From: JABLTI01 sp035528035
GTDB taxonomy: Archaea; Asgardarchaeota; Heimdallarchaeia; JABLTI01
NCBI GenBank assembly: GCA_035528035.1
Contig: DATKZI010000037.1
Coordinates: forward strand, 1 to 64,000
Reading direction: 5' to 3'
DNA: 64,000 nt
Shown here in pieces: positions 43,405-53,296 of the stretch. Each line of letters opens with the position of its first letter. The first letter of the stretch is position 1. The notes under the pieces were generated by a model. The model saw only the letters and a list, made by a program, of their open reading frames with translations, was not told the DNA's origin and did not search any database. Made by a program: the position numbers and the translations under genes.

Positions 43405-44775
43405 CTATATAATACCTTGAGCAAGCATTGCTTTGGCAACTTTCAGGAAACCAGCGATGTTGGCACCAACAACGTAATTTCCTGGAGAGCCATATTTTTC
43501 AGCAGTCTTGTAGGCAGTATCATGAATATTAATCATAATTTTGTGAAGTCGATCTGTTACTTCTTCAAAGGTCCAAGCTAATCTTAAGCTATTTTGAGAC
43601 ATTTCAAGACCGGAAGTAGCTACACCACCAGCGTTAGCTGCTTTACCTGGGGCAAATGAAACACCTTTTTCTATGAAAAGTTCAACACCTTCTGAAACAG
43701 TTGGCATATTTGCACCTTCACATACAGCAATGACACCATTCTTAACAAGAGCTTTAGCTTCTTCTAAATCAACTTCATTTTGTGTTGCACATGGAAAAGC
43801 GATTTCAATTTCTGGAACATACCATGGACTTTTTAGGTTTTTATCTTCGTTGTATGTATGATATTCTACTCCTTTGAACTTGTCTGCATATTCTGAGATT
43901 CTACCACGTTTTACATTCTTAAGTTGCATAACGTATTCCCATTTTTTGGTATCAATACCTTCTTTATCATAGATAAAGCCAGTAGAATCAGACATGGTAA
44001 TTACTTTACCACCTAATTTTGTAATAAGTTGAACAGCATATTGAGCAACATTACCTGAACCAGAAACTGCGCAGATTTTATCTTTTAGACCTGTTTTATC
44101 GCCTCTAGCTTTGATCATTTCTTCAGCAAACCAAGTAGCACCATAACCAGTAGCTTCTGGTCTACCTAATGATCCACCATATTCTGGAGCTTTGCCTGTT
44201 AAAACACCATGCCAAACATTTTTGATTCTTCTATATTGACCAAATAGATAGCCTATTTCACGACCACCTACGCCAATATCACCAGCTGGTACATCAAAAT
44301 CAGCATCAATATATTTGTATAATTCAGTCATAAATGATTGACAGAAGCGCATGACTTCACCATTAGATTTTCCTTTTGGATCAAAGTCAGAGCCACCTTT
44401 TCCACCACCCATAGGCAAACCAGTGAGAGCGTTTTTGAAAATTTGTTCAAAAGCTAAGAATTTGAGTATTCCGTCATATACTGAAGGATGGAATCTTAAA
44501 CCACCTTTGTGTGGACCAATTGCACCATTGAATTGAATTCTGAATCCTCTATTGACTTGTACTTTGCCTTTATCGTCAACCCATGGAACTCTGAAATGAA
44601 TTAATCTTTCAGGTTCTACAATTCTTTCAAGAATTCCAGCTTCAACAAATTCTGGATGTTGTTCAAGGGCTGGTTCAATTGAATCCAATACTTCTTTTAC
44701 TGCCTGATGAAATTCAGGTTCTTGAGCGTTTCGTTTTACAACTTGCTCATAAATTGGATCTGTAATCTTTCCCAT
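43405..44775 (-). CDS. gdhA: NAD(P)-dependent glutamate dehydrogenase, bacterial type
   Basis: 456 residues, closer in length and motifs to the bacterial/fungal hexameric enzyme (about 450) than to the usual archaeal one (about 420). Landmarks are FNGAIGPHKGGLRFHPSV, LPMGGGKGGSDFDPKG (catalytic Lys region), VPAGDIGVGGREIGYLFGQY and the Rossmann AVSGSGNVAQYA. It interconverts glutamate and 2-oxoglutarate plus ammonia with NAD(P)H. Transfer from bacteria is plausible. Its leader has a long inverted repeat. It lies upstream of the NuoEF cluster but with its own terminator. Confidence 0.96.
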   Translation of the reverse strand: MGKITDPIYEQVVKRNAQEPEFHQAVKEVLDSIEPALEQHPEFVEAGILERIVEPERLIHFRVPWVDDKGKVQVNRGFRIQFNGAIGPHKGGLRFHPSVYDGILKFLAFEQIFKNALTGLPMGGGKGGSDFDPKGKSNGEVMRFCQSFMTELYKYIDADFDVPAGDIGVGGREIGYLFGQYRRIKNVWHGVLTGKAPEYGGSLGRPEATGYGATWFAEEMIKARGDKTGLKDKICAVSGSGNVAQYAVQLITKLGGKVITMSDSTGFIYDKEGIDTKKWEYVMQLKNVKRGRISEYADKFKGVEYHTYNEDKNLKSPWYVPEIEIAFPCATQNEVDLEEAKALVKNGVIAVCEGANMPTVSEGVELFIEKGVSFAPGKAANAGGVATSGLEMSQNSLRLAWTFEEVTDRLHKIMINIHDTAYKTAEKYGSPGNYVVGANIAGFLKVAKAMLAQGII

Positions 44776-44820
44776 TTTGAATTACCTCAATAAATATCTA
44801 TTCGAGGGATAATAATTGAC

Positions 44821-44847
44821 AATAAATCTCCTTTTTGGGGATTTATT
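44821..44847 (-). promoter_or_regulatory. Long inverted repeat in the gdhA leader
   Basis: AATAAATCTCC (44821-44831) and GGGGATTTATT (44837-44847) form an 11-position stem around a 5-base loop; one pair is T-G on the plus strand (C-A on the minus strand). It lies about 46-72 bases before the gdhA ATG, after the TATA-like box, so it could be a leader hairpin or an operator. Confidence 0.4.
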
Positions 44848-44888
44848 TGTACTTCTAGTTGAAGTTACAAAAGCTCAACAAGCGAAGC

Positions 44889-44906
44889 ATATTTAAGAAC
44901 TTTTTC
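44889..44906 (-). promoter_or_regulatory. TATA-like box upstream of gdhA
   Basis: On the minus strand GAAAAAGTT (BRE-like) is followed by CTTAAATAT, about 114 bases before the gdhA ATG. The element is nearly symmetric, and the plus-strand reading (GCGAAGC then ATATTTAAG) resembles the promoter at 19740, so it may instead serve the RING-like gene at 45041. Confidence 0.35.
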
Positions 44907-45040
44907 CAACTTCTGTCAATTACACCTCTAGACTATTTTAAGAAAAATCTTATTTAATTAAAGTGATTCCAAATTGAAATCTTTTTATTTATGAAAAGTC
45001 AGTTCATAGTTGAGTATAACTTAAAGCATAATTTCAGCTG

Positions 45041-45562
45041 GTGAATGGAATACAAAGTATAGATAAACAAGATAGAACAGCCATTATTTTAATCACAATT
45101 AGTATAATATTTACTTCCTTGGTTTGGATAGGTGATATAATATCTTGGTCTTGGGTGGGAAATGGTTTCCTGATAGATATTATTCTATTAATCGTTGCTA
45201 TAATGTTAACAATTATTACCTTTTATCTTTCTCAGAAATTAAGGAAAAATAAGCTAATTATAGATACTAATATTGATGTTGATTTGCCAAATAAAAAAAA
45301 GAAAAAAACTGTTTTTTCTTGTTTTAATTGTGGGGAAATACTTCCAGATAAAGAAGGATTGTGTCCTTCTTGTGGATCACCAAAACCAGTTTGTGCAGTT
45401 TGTTTTTCGGAATTAACTAAAAAAGATGATGTAGTGAAACTTCCTTGCTGTTCGTTATATGCTCATAAATTACATATACTCAATTATCTTGAGATTAAAG
45501 GGTTATGTCCTAAATGTCAACAAGAGTTGTCAAAGGAAGATTTAGAGACAGTTCATTTCTAA
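45041..45562 (+). CDS. Membrane protein with zinc-ribbon and RING-like finger
   Basis: 173 residues from a GTG start. Two membrane helices (about 13-33 and 38-60) come first, then a Lys-rich stretch. Next is a short zinc ribbon (CFNCGEILPDKEGLCPSCG, near 94-112), then a RING-like motif: CAVC, a 14-residue spacer, CC, a pair of His (AHKLH) and CPKC near the end. The order and spacing resemble RING finger variants of E3 ubiquitin ligases with His in place of one Cys. Asgard archaea have ubiquitin systems, but no such gene is in the window, so E3 activity is a hypothesis. Confidence 0.7.
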   Translation: MNGIQSIDKQDRTAIILITISIIFTSLVWIGDIISWSWVGNGFLIDIILLIVAIMLTIITFYLSQKLRKNKLIIDTNIDVDLPNKKKKKTVFSCFNCGEILPDKEGLCPSCGSPKPVCAVCFSELTKKDDVVKLPCCSLYAHKLHILNYLEIKGLCPKCQQELSKEDLETVHF

Positions 45563-45587
45563 ATCTCTTCCAAAAATTTTCTTAATT

Positions 45588-46280
45588 CTAATCTTTATTA
45601 GCAGTAATAATTTTATAAGAACCATGTTTTAATTTATTTAATTTGTTTATGTTAATTACTAAAGCAGTCATTTGTTCTGTAGTTCTTGAGTAAACTAATG
45701 GTCCTGCATCAAGAACTCTTAATCCCTGTATTTTTCTTATTATTTCCTTTAATTCTTCTTTTGCTTCAGAAGAATCAGATGTAAGAAAAACATCTACATT
45801 TAGTGATTCAGTTATTTTATTTAATTTATTAGCTGATATGGTTTTAAATCCTCCAACCAATGTAACATTCTCAGGTATATTTGCTTGAATATATTCACTA
45901 ATTGAGCGATATTTTTTACCATCTTGCTCTCTTTCTTGATCACAAAAAGCTAAACCCGATTCAAATTTCAAAGGAACAACTACATCAACAAGAATAGTTC
46001 CTGGTTGAAATTGTGATTTAATTCCAGATAAAGTATCGCCTAAAAATTCAGGTGGTACCACGAGAAAAATTACATTACAATTTTTAACTACGTCATTATT
46101 TTGTTTTCCTATGAATTTTTTTTCTCCTAAAATTGAATTCAATTCATTTGCAATTGTTTCAGCTTTTTCAATAGAACGTGAACCAATAATTACTTCATAA
46201 CCAGCTTTTCCTAATTGTAATGCTATTCCTTTGCTTTGTTTACCTGTTCCTGGTACCATACCAATTATTCGATTTTTCAT
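45588..46280 (-). CDS. npdG: F420H2:NADP oxidoreductase (Fno/NpdG family)
   Basis: 230 residues. The N-terminal IIGMVPGTGKQSKGIALQL binds NADP, EVIIGSRSIEKAETIANEL follows, and VIFLVVPPEFLGDTL and VDVVVPLKFE are typical of F420-dependent NADP reductases. The Gly-rich loop has a slightly altered first segment (MVPGTG for GGTG). It moves hydride between reduced coenzyme F420 and NADP, tying the F420 pool of the C1 pathway to NADPH. Convergent with the RING-like gene. Confidence 0.88.
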   Translation of the reverse strand: MKNRIIGMVPGTGKQSKGIALQLGKAGYEVIIGSRSIEKAETIANELNSILGEKKFIGKQNNDVVKNCNVIFLVVPPEFLGDTLSGIKSQFQPGTILVDVVVPLKFESGLAFCDQEREQDGKKYRSISEYIQANIPENVTLVGGFKTISANKLNKITESLNVDVFLTSDSSEAKEELKEIIRKIQGLRVLDAGPLVYSRTTEQMTALVININKLNKLKHGSYKIITANKD

Positions 46281-46480
46281 TGTTCAATCACTAATGTTCT
46301 TTAGTTACGAATATTAATATAGTAATTCATTTCTTAATGTTTTAAAACTATTGTGAAAACTATTTTCTCAATCTGATAGTTCTTTCCACTATAAGAAGAC
46401 TGAAAATTTATAAATTATCGAAGAAAACGATTGATATAGTTATTAATAGAATTAAAAATAATATTCGGTTTAACGGAGAT

Positions 46481-47743
46481 TTGAATTTAGTGTCTCATTC
46501 CGCATCATCATTTGAAAATTACAAAATTAAACAAAGTATTGAACGATTGGAACGAAAGAAATCATTCAATGGTGCTACATGTTTAGTAAGCCTCTATATG
46601 CCACATGGAACATCTATACCTGATGTTACACAACAATTAGTAGATGAGAGAGGTACAGCTGCGAACATTAAAAGCAAACAAACAGGAAAAGCTGTTACAG
46701 CAGCACTATCTAGCATTCTAAATCGTATCAAAAATATAAGAGAACTCCCAAAAAATGGTTTTGTAATATTTTGTGGTATGACTGAATCAGGTAAAATAGA
46801 ATATTTTCCAGTAACTCCAGTTGAACCTATAATAAGAAAGATGTATGTTTGCGATTCACGTTTTCATACCGAATACTTGAGAGAGCAACTCGAAGAAAAA
46901 CAACAATTCGGTTTAATGGTAATTGATAGAGGTTCAGCTGCTTATGCTCTTTTACGAGGAAATCATATGAATTTTCTGCGAAATATTACTTCTTTTGTTC
47001 CAGGAAAACATGGCAAAGGTGGTCAATCACAGAGAAGAATTCAGCGAGGAACTGAGATTCTTGCTCAAGAACATTTAAGGAAAGCAGGTGAAGTAACCAA
47101 TGATCTTTTTGTTGATGTACCAGATCTTCAAGGGATAATTGTAGGTGGTCCATCAATGGCAAAAGAAAATTTTGTAAGATCAGATTATTTAGATTATCGG
47201 ATACGAGATAAGATAATTGGCACAGTAGATACGGGATATACCGGTGAACAAGGTATTCGTGAATTAATGGAAAAATCAGCTGATTTACTAAAAGATGTTC
47301 GTTATTTAGAGGAAAAGAAACTGGTTCAATCTTTCCTCCAAGAATTAGGCAAAGATACTGGTTTAGTAGCATATGGTCAAAAAGAAGTTCTTAGAGCTCT
47401 TGAGCAAGGTGCTGTAAAAACTCTTCTTTTAAGTGAAGAATTGGATGTTATTCAAACAAAGATAGTTTGTTCTCAATGTAATTATACAAGGAATGAAGCA
47501 ATCAAAGCCAAGGAATTTGTTGAATTTGAAGATGATTTACTACGAGCTAAATGTCCTGAATGTGGTCAATCTAAATTATCCGTAGATGAAACAGAAGATT
47601 TTGTTGATAAATTAGGGAGGCAAGTTTTAGATACTGGTGCTGATATAGAAATCATCAGTATTGATACAGAAGAAGGAATGATCTTATTCAAATCATTTGG
47701 TGGTCTCGTAGCAATTCTACGTTATTCCATTAGGGAAATGTGA
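46481..47743 (+). CDS. prf1: Peptide chain release factor aRF1
   Basis: 420 residues, the normal aRF1 length. TAANIKSKQTGKAV holds the NIKS stop-codon recognition motif, and GKHGKGGQSQRRIQRG the GGQ catalytic motif near 185. A C-terminal zinc motif (CSQCNYTRNEAIKAKEF, then CPECGQS) is intact. It ends translation at all three stop codons. It starts at GTG, with GGAGAT about a dozen bases upstream. Confidence 0.97.
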   Translation: MNLVSHSASSFENYKIKQSIERLERKKSFNGATCLVSLYMPHGTSIPDVTQQLVDERGTAANIKSKQTGKAVTAALSSILNRIKNIRELPKNGFVIFCGMTESGKIEYFPVTPVEPIIRKMYVCDSRFHTEYLREQLEEKQQFGLMVIDRGSAAYALLRGNHMNFLRNITSFVPGKHGKGGQSQRRIQRGTEILAQEHLRKAGEVTNDLFVDVPDLQGIIVGGPSMAKENFVRSDYLDYRIRDKIIGTVDTGYTGEQGIRELMEKSADLLKDVRYLEEKKLVQSFLQELGKDTGLVAYGQKEVLRALEQGAVKTLLLSEELDVIQTKIVCSQCNYTRNEAIKAKEFVEFEDDLLRAKCPECGQSKLSVDETEDFVDKLGRQVLDTGADIEIISIDTEEGMILFKSFGGLVAILRYSIREM

Positions 47744-47753
47744 AAGAAGTAAT

Positions 47754-48146
47754 CTAGTACCTCTTTCTATATTTCGGTTTATAAGCAGGTTTGTATCCCT
47801 CAGGAGGTTTAGCAAACTCGTTTGGGATTTTATCAATTGAAGGAATTTCATCAGCATTCTCAATTTTTAATAATTCACCATATTTACCAATATTTAATCT
47901 TAGTTCATCACGAACCACTTTAATAAAACCGTTTTTTACTTCTCCAATATCGCCTTCAAGTAATGTTTCGATAAACTGATCCCATAATGTTAAATAAATT
48001 CTCCCAGTATCATCACCAACTTCAACTTCCGATAAATTCAATTCTTTACCATTTTGAGAGGAAATTTCTCGTATCTCACCTTTTTTAATTACACGAAATC
48101 TAATGTCAACATTTCTCATATCAGCTTTTAATTGATTAATTTTCAT
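47754..48146 (-). CDS. Single OB-fold ssDNA-binding protein, RPA/SOSS-B-like
   Basis: 130 residues. The pattern MRNVDIRFRVIKKGEIREI, SEVEVGDDTGRIYLTLWD and LLEGDIGEVKNGFIKVVRDEL is the OB fold of archaeal RPA-like and eukaryotic SOSS-B (NABP) proteins. The C-terminal 30 residues are basic and Tyr/Pro-rich (YKPAYKPKYRKRY). It probably binds single-stranded DNA in repair or replication. Confidence 0.88.
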   Translation of the reverse strand: MKINQLKADMRNVDIRFRVIKKGEIREISSQNGKELNLSEVEVGDDTGRIYLTLWDQFIETLLEGDIGEVKNGFIKVVRDELRLNIGKYGELLKIENADEIPSIDKIPNEFAKPPEGYKPAYKPKYRKRY

Positions 48147-48352
48147 TTTATCACCTTAATTTTTTCATGAAACTACTCTTTCTAAATATTTTGTTTGTTA
48201 TTTTGTAATAGTTGAAACATAAGAGTATCTTTTCTAATTATTTTATTGTAACATGTTAGTATTAATTTAGGTTAGTGCAAAAATAATAAAAAAATTAATT
48301 TTTAATAAGTAAAGTATTCCTATTAAATAAAAGAAAAGTAAAGAAGGAAAAT

Positions 48353-50710
48353 TCATTCAATATTCTCCTTTTTATTTTGATTTTTTCGTTTTTTCCTTCT
48401 TGGCCCTTTTTTAACAGCGATTATATTTTCTTCTAAATGCTCTTGATATTTTTCATTGACTTTCTCTTCCAGTGATTTCTCGATACACGATTCACGAAGG
48501 AATTCCAACAACTCTTTTTCAGTCATTTTTTCTTTATGTTCTCTATGAATAACCTTTACTTTATCAAAGAGTTTGGGATATTCCTCTAACGTCTTTTCAA
48601 CCATTTGTAATTCGCTTTTAGCTAACTCCTTATCAACAAATCTCCTTTCTTCGAGATCTTTAAATCTTTGAATTTCTAAACATTTGAGAACATCAGAATT
48701 AGAAACAATTCCAATTATATTTTTTGATCCTATTGAATCTAGTACCACTAACCGTCCCAAATCTGATCGATATAATAATCTCATAGCTTGATCAACTGTT
48801 TCCTCCGGATATAGAACATATGGTTCTTTCTGAGCAGAATCTAAAACTGTTTTATCCATTTCTTTAGAGGCTAATGCTTTTTTGAGATGAGTAGTAGTTA
48901 TCATACCAAGAAATTCACCTTGCATATTAATAATTGGATAACCGACATGATCCATTGTATCAATGAAAGAATCAAATTCTCTCATACTCATGTTTTCGGG
49001 TACACAAATGACATCTTTTGTCATTATATCCCTTACCTTGTATGTTTCAAGAAGATCTGTCGGACCAGCTAATGAAATATTTACTCCTCTTAAAGCTAAT
49101 TTTTGAGTGTAAATATTCTCGCGCATAGAAATTCTACTTATGAAATAACTTAGTGTACATGAAATCATTAAAGGAATAAATGTATAATATGAATGAGTCA
49201 TTTCAGATGCCATAAAGATCATTGTTAAGACCGCTCTTGATGATCCTGAGAATACCGAAGCTAAGCCAACCAACGTAAATAAAGCATAATCTTGTAATGA
49301 AAAACCTAAAGTTGGAAATATTCTATTAATTACTACTGCAAAACCATAACCTGTTGTTGCTCCTATAAATAATGCTGGAGCAAATACCCCACCAGAGTTT
49401 CCTGTTCCAACAGAGCATGCAGTTCCAAGAATCTTAAGAAGCATTAGCAATATCATTACTAATATAACCCCCCCACCAACAATTGTCCAACCATCTTCTA
49501 TGGGTTTATTTTCAAATAAAGCAGTAATAGTCTCATACCCCACACCAAATATCCGCGGAATTCCAACAACATTAGGAATACCAAATAACGATTCAGAATT
49601 GCTTACAGGTGTAAAATTCAAATCTTGTGCACCTGCTTTTGGACTCAATAACCCTAAAATTCCCGTTGCTGCACCACCAGCAATAGGCCATATAAGTGGG
49701 TGAGCTTTAACTTTATGAACAAGTTTTTCTATTAATCCTACGGATTTTACATAAAAAACTGAAACGAGACCTGTTACAACACCTAATAAAGCAAACCAAT
49801 GTAAATAAGGTACATAAACGCTAAAATCTATTAAAGTTAATTCTTCTGGTATTTTAAAAACTGGTTCAGGACCATTCTCTAAGATTAATCTACCAACTGT
49901 ATTTGCTATAAGAGAGGATGTAACAATTGGAATTAATTGATCAGCACTGAGTGACACTATTAAAATCTCTAGACCAAAGAGTGTAGCTCCAATTGGTGCA
50001 TTAAAAGTAGCTGAAATTCCAGCTACTAAACCACAAACAACTACTGTTTTAATTCTTCTTCCACTCAATCCAAGATTTCTTCCCAAAAAAGAACTAAATC
50101 CACCACCAATTTGAGCGATAGGTCCTTCTCTACCAAGACTTAAACCTCCACCTATACAAATTCCTGAAAGAGCCATTTTAAGATAAGGAGTTGTGGTTTT
50201 AATATAACCATCTTTGTAAACTATACTCTCCATAACTTCAGGAATTCCATGACCTTTTGCTTCAGGAGCCCATTTTAACAGTATTGGTGCAGTTATAGCA
50301 GCTGCTATTGCGGGTAGGAGGATTATCATAAGAAATTGTGCTTTTTCAGGTGTAAAATTAAAAATTAGTCCATAAAAGAACATTCTAGTTAATGAAATAT
50401 AATTACTGAATACCCAAGCTGCTGCTGCTCCAACAAAACCTGATAAAATAGCAACTAAATATACTATGAAAACTTTTTGTTTAATGATCCATCTCATTGC
50501 ATCTTTAGGATGTCTGAAAAAGAAGCCTATACCTGTTAAGGTACTTTTAAATCCACTTTGTAACATTATCCAAAATGTTTCTCTTTTCCTTTCTTCAATG
50601 GATAATTTGGGTTCTATCTTTTCATCTGATGAAAGTTCTGATTCAGTAGATTCAATTTGTTCGATATTTGAATCGTTTATTTCTTCTTTAATGTTATTAT
50701 TTTCAGACAA
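48353..50710 (-). CDS. CLC-family chloride channel with CBS domains
   Basis: 785 residues. After an acidic N-terminus comes a CLC membrane core: GHGIPEVMES (usually GSGIP), GREGPIAQIGG with the gating Glu, and GNSGGVFAPALFIG. The Glu that carries protons in exchangers (E. coli E203) aligns by eye with Ile in LFGLEILI, which suggests a channel or a different proton route. Two CBS domains follow (VRDIMTKDVICVPENMSMRE and the next repeat), which may bind nucleotides, and a Lys-rich coiled tail ends the chain. Confidence 0.93.
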   Translation of the reverse strand: MSENNNIKEEINDSNIEQIESTESELSSDEKIEPKLSIEERKRETFWIMLQSGFKSTLTGIGFFFRHPKDAMRWIIKQKVFIVYLVAILSGFVGAAAAWVFSNYISLTRMFFYGLIFNFTPEKAQFLMIILLPAIAAAITAPILLKWAPEAKGHGIPEVMESIVYKDGYIKTTTPYLKMALSGICIGGGLSLGREGPIAQIGGGFSSFLGRNLGLSGRRIKTVVVCGLVAGISATFNAPIGATLFGLEILIVSLSADQLIPIVTSSLIANTVGRLILENGPEPVFKIPEELTLIDFSVYVPYLHWFALLGVVTGLVSVFYVKSVGLIEKLVHKVKAHPLIWPIAGGAATGILGLLSPKAGAQDLNFTPVSNSESLFGIPNVVGIPRIFGVGYETITALFENKPIEDGWTIVGGGVILVMILLMLLKILGTACSVGTGNSGGVFAPALFIGATTGYGFAVVINRIFPTLGFSLQDYALFTLVGLASVFSGSSRAVLTMIFMASEMTHSYYTFIPLMISCTLSYFISRISMRENIYTQKLALRGVNISLAGPTDLLETYKVRDIMTKDVICVPENMSMREFDSFIDTMDHVGYPIINMQGEFLGMITTTHLKKALASKEMDKTVLDSAQKEPYVLYPEETVDQAMRLLYRSDLGRLVVLDSIGSKNIIGIVSNSDVLKCLEIQRFKDLEERRFVDKELAKSELQMVEKTLEEYPKLFDKVKVIHREHKEKMTEKELLEFLRESCIEKSLEEKVNEKYQEHLEENIIAVKKGPRRKKRKNQNKKENIE

Positions 50711-51065
50711 TCTCCTATCATCTCGAATTCTGTTCTTATATTATGCCTTTATTTGTTAAAATCTCTTCGTTAATTTAAATATTTTAAAGCTATCCGTCAT
50801 TTTAAAAATTCAATAATCGTTTCATTATTAATATATTTATTTTAATAGTAAAATATTTTACTTAATAAATATTAATTATTTTCAATATCTATCTTTAGGA
50901 ATTATTTAATAAATTTTTAAATTTTAAAACGAAATTAAAGGCAAAGAAAAGTCAATATACCATTTTTTATCTCTTATATTAAGCAAAGATTTGGATTAAT
51001 TAATTTTAACTAGATAGAAAAGTTATAAACCATTTATAATAGCACTTACTAAGAAAGTAACTAAA
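50711..51065. other. Divergent intergenic region, no gene seen
   Basis: About 355 very AT-rich bases between the leftward CLC gene and the rightward DHH gene. It should hold both promoters. No ORF with a good start, tRNA or stable hairpin was found. GTGAT at 51066-51070 lies 4 bases before the proposed ATG of the next gene and probably serves as its ribosome-binding site. Confidence 0.45.
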
Positions 51066-51074
51066 GTGATACCA

Positions 51075-53222
51075 ATGGGGAAAATTAAGTGCCCAGTTTG
51101 TCAAGGAACAGGTAATGAAATAATCTCAGACACAACTTGTCCAGATTGCAAAGGTATGGGTAGTACAAAAATTGTTCTTTCATCATATAATCAAAATGAT
51201 GACTCAAATGCATGTAAAAAATGCAAAGGTACAGGCTCGTTAATTGAGAGTAAAGTATGTAAAAATTGTAATGGCAAAGGGGATTTGATAGTTTGTGATT
51301 CTTGTGGGAAACCAATGAATGAAAGTGAAATCACTCCTGGATATGGTGATATTTGTCAAGAATGTAAAACCACTCCCATAGTGTTTGTTCTAAAACCTCC
51401 ATGTAGTTATAGGACAGTTACCATAGGAACTTATTATCATGCAGTAGTAAAAAATTTCAAGGATTTTGGAGTGTTTGCTGAGCTTTTCCCTGGAGTAGAT
51501 GGATTAATACGTAATAAAAATCTCAAAGGTCTCCAAAGAAATGATGTTGGTAAAAAAATTATTGTTTACGTTAGTGGAAAAAGCAGAGATGGAAAATTAG
51601 AGCTTAATCCAGTTCAATTAAAAGACTATCGTCATGGTGTTAAGCGAGATCCAGTTCAAAGAAGAAAAATTTCTTCAATTACAAGGAAAATTGAAAACAA
51701 AGATGTTTTAATTCAAGCAAAAGTCTCTCAGATTAGAAAAACATCGGGACCTATTTCCTACAATTTTATAGATGAGTCGGGTTCAATTTCAGGAGCAGCA
51801 TTCATCAAACCAACTGAAGAAAATCCGTATATTAATATCGCTGTTGGTGATATTGTTGAAGTTTTTGGTACCATAAACACACATAGAGATATGTTACAGA
51901 TAGAAATAATGGATATGGTAGAAGCTGGTGATGAAGAAACCAAAGTTATCTTGGAACGCATAGAAAAAACACTTGATGAAAAATCAAAACCACAAGAAAT
52001 ACCTTTTCTTATCAAAGATAAAACTCTTGAATCTATGAAATCTGATTTATATAAACTAGCAAAAATGATTAGAAGAGCTATTTTTGATGGAACACCAATA
52101 CTGATTCGTCATCATGCTGACACAGATGGAATTACTTGTGCAGTTGCTCTTGAGCAAGCTGTTATTCCTTTGTTGATGCAAGAACAACCAGATTCAGTTA
52201 ATTTTAGAATTAAACGTTCACCTTCAAAATCACCTTTTTGGGATTTTATTGATGTAACAAAAGACATCGATTTTGCTTTACAAGATGCTATAAGATTTGG
52301 TGATAGATTACCCTTAGTTCTTTTAATGGATTTAGGAAGCTCACATGAAAGTTTATCATCAATAAAGAAAGCTAGATTATTTGGTTTGGAAGTAGCCGTT
52401 TTAGATCATCACTTTCCAGAAGAAATTGTTAAGAAAAATGTTAGCTTACATGTTAATCCTTATTATAACAATGGCGATTACAATCTCTGTTCAGGTATGT
52501 TAGGAGTAGAATTAGCTCGTATTGTAAATCCTGATATTTCTGATAAGATAGATTATTTAGCAGCAATTGCAGGTATGGCTGATAGAGTCCAAGGAACTGC
52601 CCAAGATCAATATTTAGCTATAGCGAAGAAAAAAGGATTGAAAGAAGAGCTAATAGAAAAAATTGCTTTAGCAGTGGATTTTGAACAATACTTTTTACGA
52701 TTTTCTGATGGTAAAAATATTATTGACAGTATTTATGGTTTTGATAATCTTAAAAGCACAACTCATCTTGAAATTGTTGATCTTCTCTATAATGAAGCTA
52801 AAACGGCTATTGATGAGCAAATAAATATCTGTAAAGCACATCTTAAAGAAGAAGAACCAGCTGATAATATTGTAATCGGATCTATTGATGTAGAGATTTT
52901 TGCTCGACGATTTGAATTCCCACCACCTGGAAAAACAACTGGCGCAATACATGATATTCTCTGTGATAAATATCCTGAAAAAGGTATTATTACCTTGGGA
53001 TTAGGACCTGACTTTGTTGTTTTAAGATCTAGAGGAGTAGTAATCAATTTTCCTGGTATAATAAAGAACCTCAAGAAGAAATTGCCTTTCGCTGGAATTG
53101 ATGGAGGAGGTCATGAAGTTGTTGGCTCGCTCAAATTTGTTGAAGGAATGCAGCAAGAAGTTCTTACTCAGTTAAAGAAGTTTTTAATTAAAGTTGAAGT
53201 GAATAGAGAAATTGAGGAATAA
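51075..53222 (+). CDS. Archaeal RecJ-like DHH nuclease with DnaJ-type zinc finger and OB folds
   Basis: 715 residues from the ATG at 51075, preferred over GTG 51066 because that GTGAT acts as ribosome-binding site. The N-terminus has repeated CxxCxGxG motifs (CPVCQGTGNE, CPDCKGMGS, CKKCKGTGS, CKNCNGKGD) like DnaJ zinc centres. Then come an S1-like domain, an OB-fold domain, and the DHH core (IRHHADTDGITCAVALEQ, LDHHFPEEI) with a GIDGGGHEVVGSL end. Archaeal relatives are RecJ/Cdc45-like nucleases or GINS-linked factors. DNA or RNA exonuclease activity is expected. Confidence 0.9.
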   Translation: MGKIKCPVCQGTGNEIISDTTCPDCKGMGSTKIVLSSYNQNDDSNACKKCKGTGSLIESKVCKNCNGKGDLIVCDSCGKPMNESEITPGYGDICQECKTTPIVFVLKPPCSYRTVTIGTYYHAVVKNFKDFGVFAELFPGVDGLIRNKNLKGLQRNDVGKKIIVYVSGKSRDGKLELNPVQLKDYRHGVKRDPVQRRKISSITRKIENKDVLIQAKVSQIRKTSGPISYNFIDESGSISGAAFIKPTEENPYINIAVGDIVEVFGTINTHRDMLQIEIMDMVEAGDEETKVILERIEKTLDEKSKPQEIPFLIKDKTLESMKSDLYKLAKMIRRAIFDGTPILIRHHADTDGITCAVALEQAVIPLLMQEQPDSVNFRIKRSPSKSPFWDFIDVTKDIDFALQDAIRFGDRLPLVLLMDLGSSHESLSSIKKARLFGLEVAVLDHHFPEEIVKKNVSLHVNPYYNNGDYNLCSGMLGVELARIVNPDISDKIDYLAAIAGMADRVQGTAQDQYLAIAKKKGLKEELIEKIALAVDFEQYFLRFSDGKNIIDSIYGFDNLKSTTHLEIVDLLYNEAKTAIDEQINICKAHLKEEEPADNIVIGSIDVEIFARRFEFPPPGKTTGAIHDILCDKYPEKGIITLGLGPDFVVLRSRGVVINFPGIIKNLKKKLPFAGIDGGGHEVVGSLKFVEGMQQEVLTQLKKFLIKVEVNREIEE

Positions 53223-53296
53223 GAAAATAACAAATAAATATATTAAAGGCAACAAATACTAATCCTTCTAAATCTATCTATTTCATAGGGATTTAA

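Noticed and set aside
46986..47372. 128-codon antisense ORF in the aRF1 gene
   Set aside because: It lies wholly within a certain gene and is a Leu-rich shadow of it.
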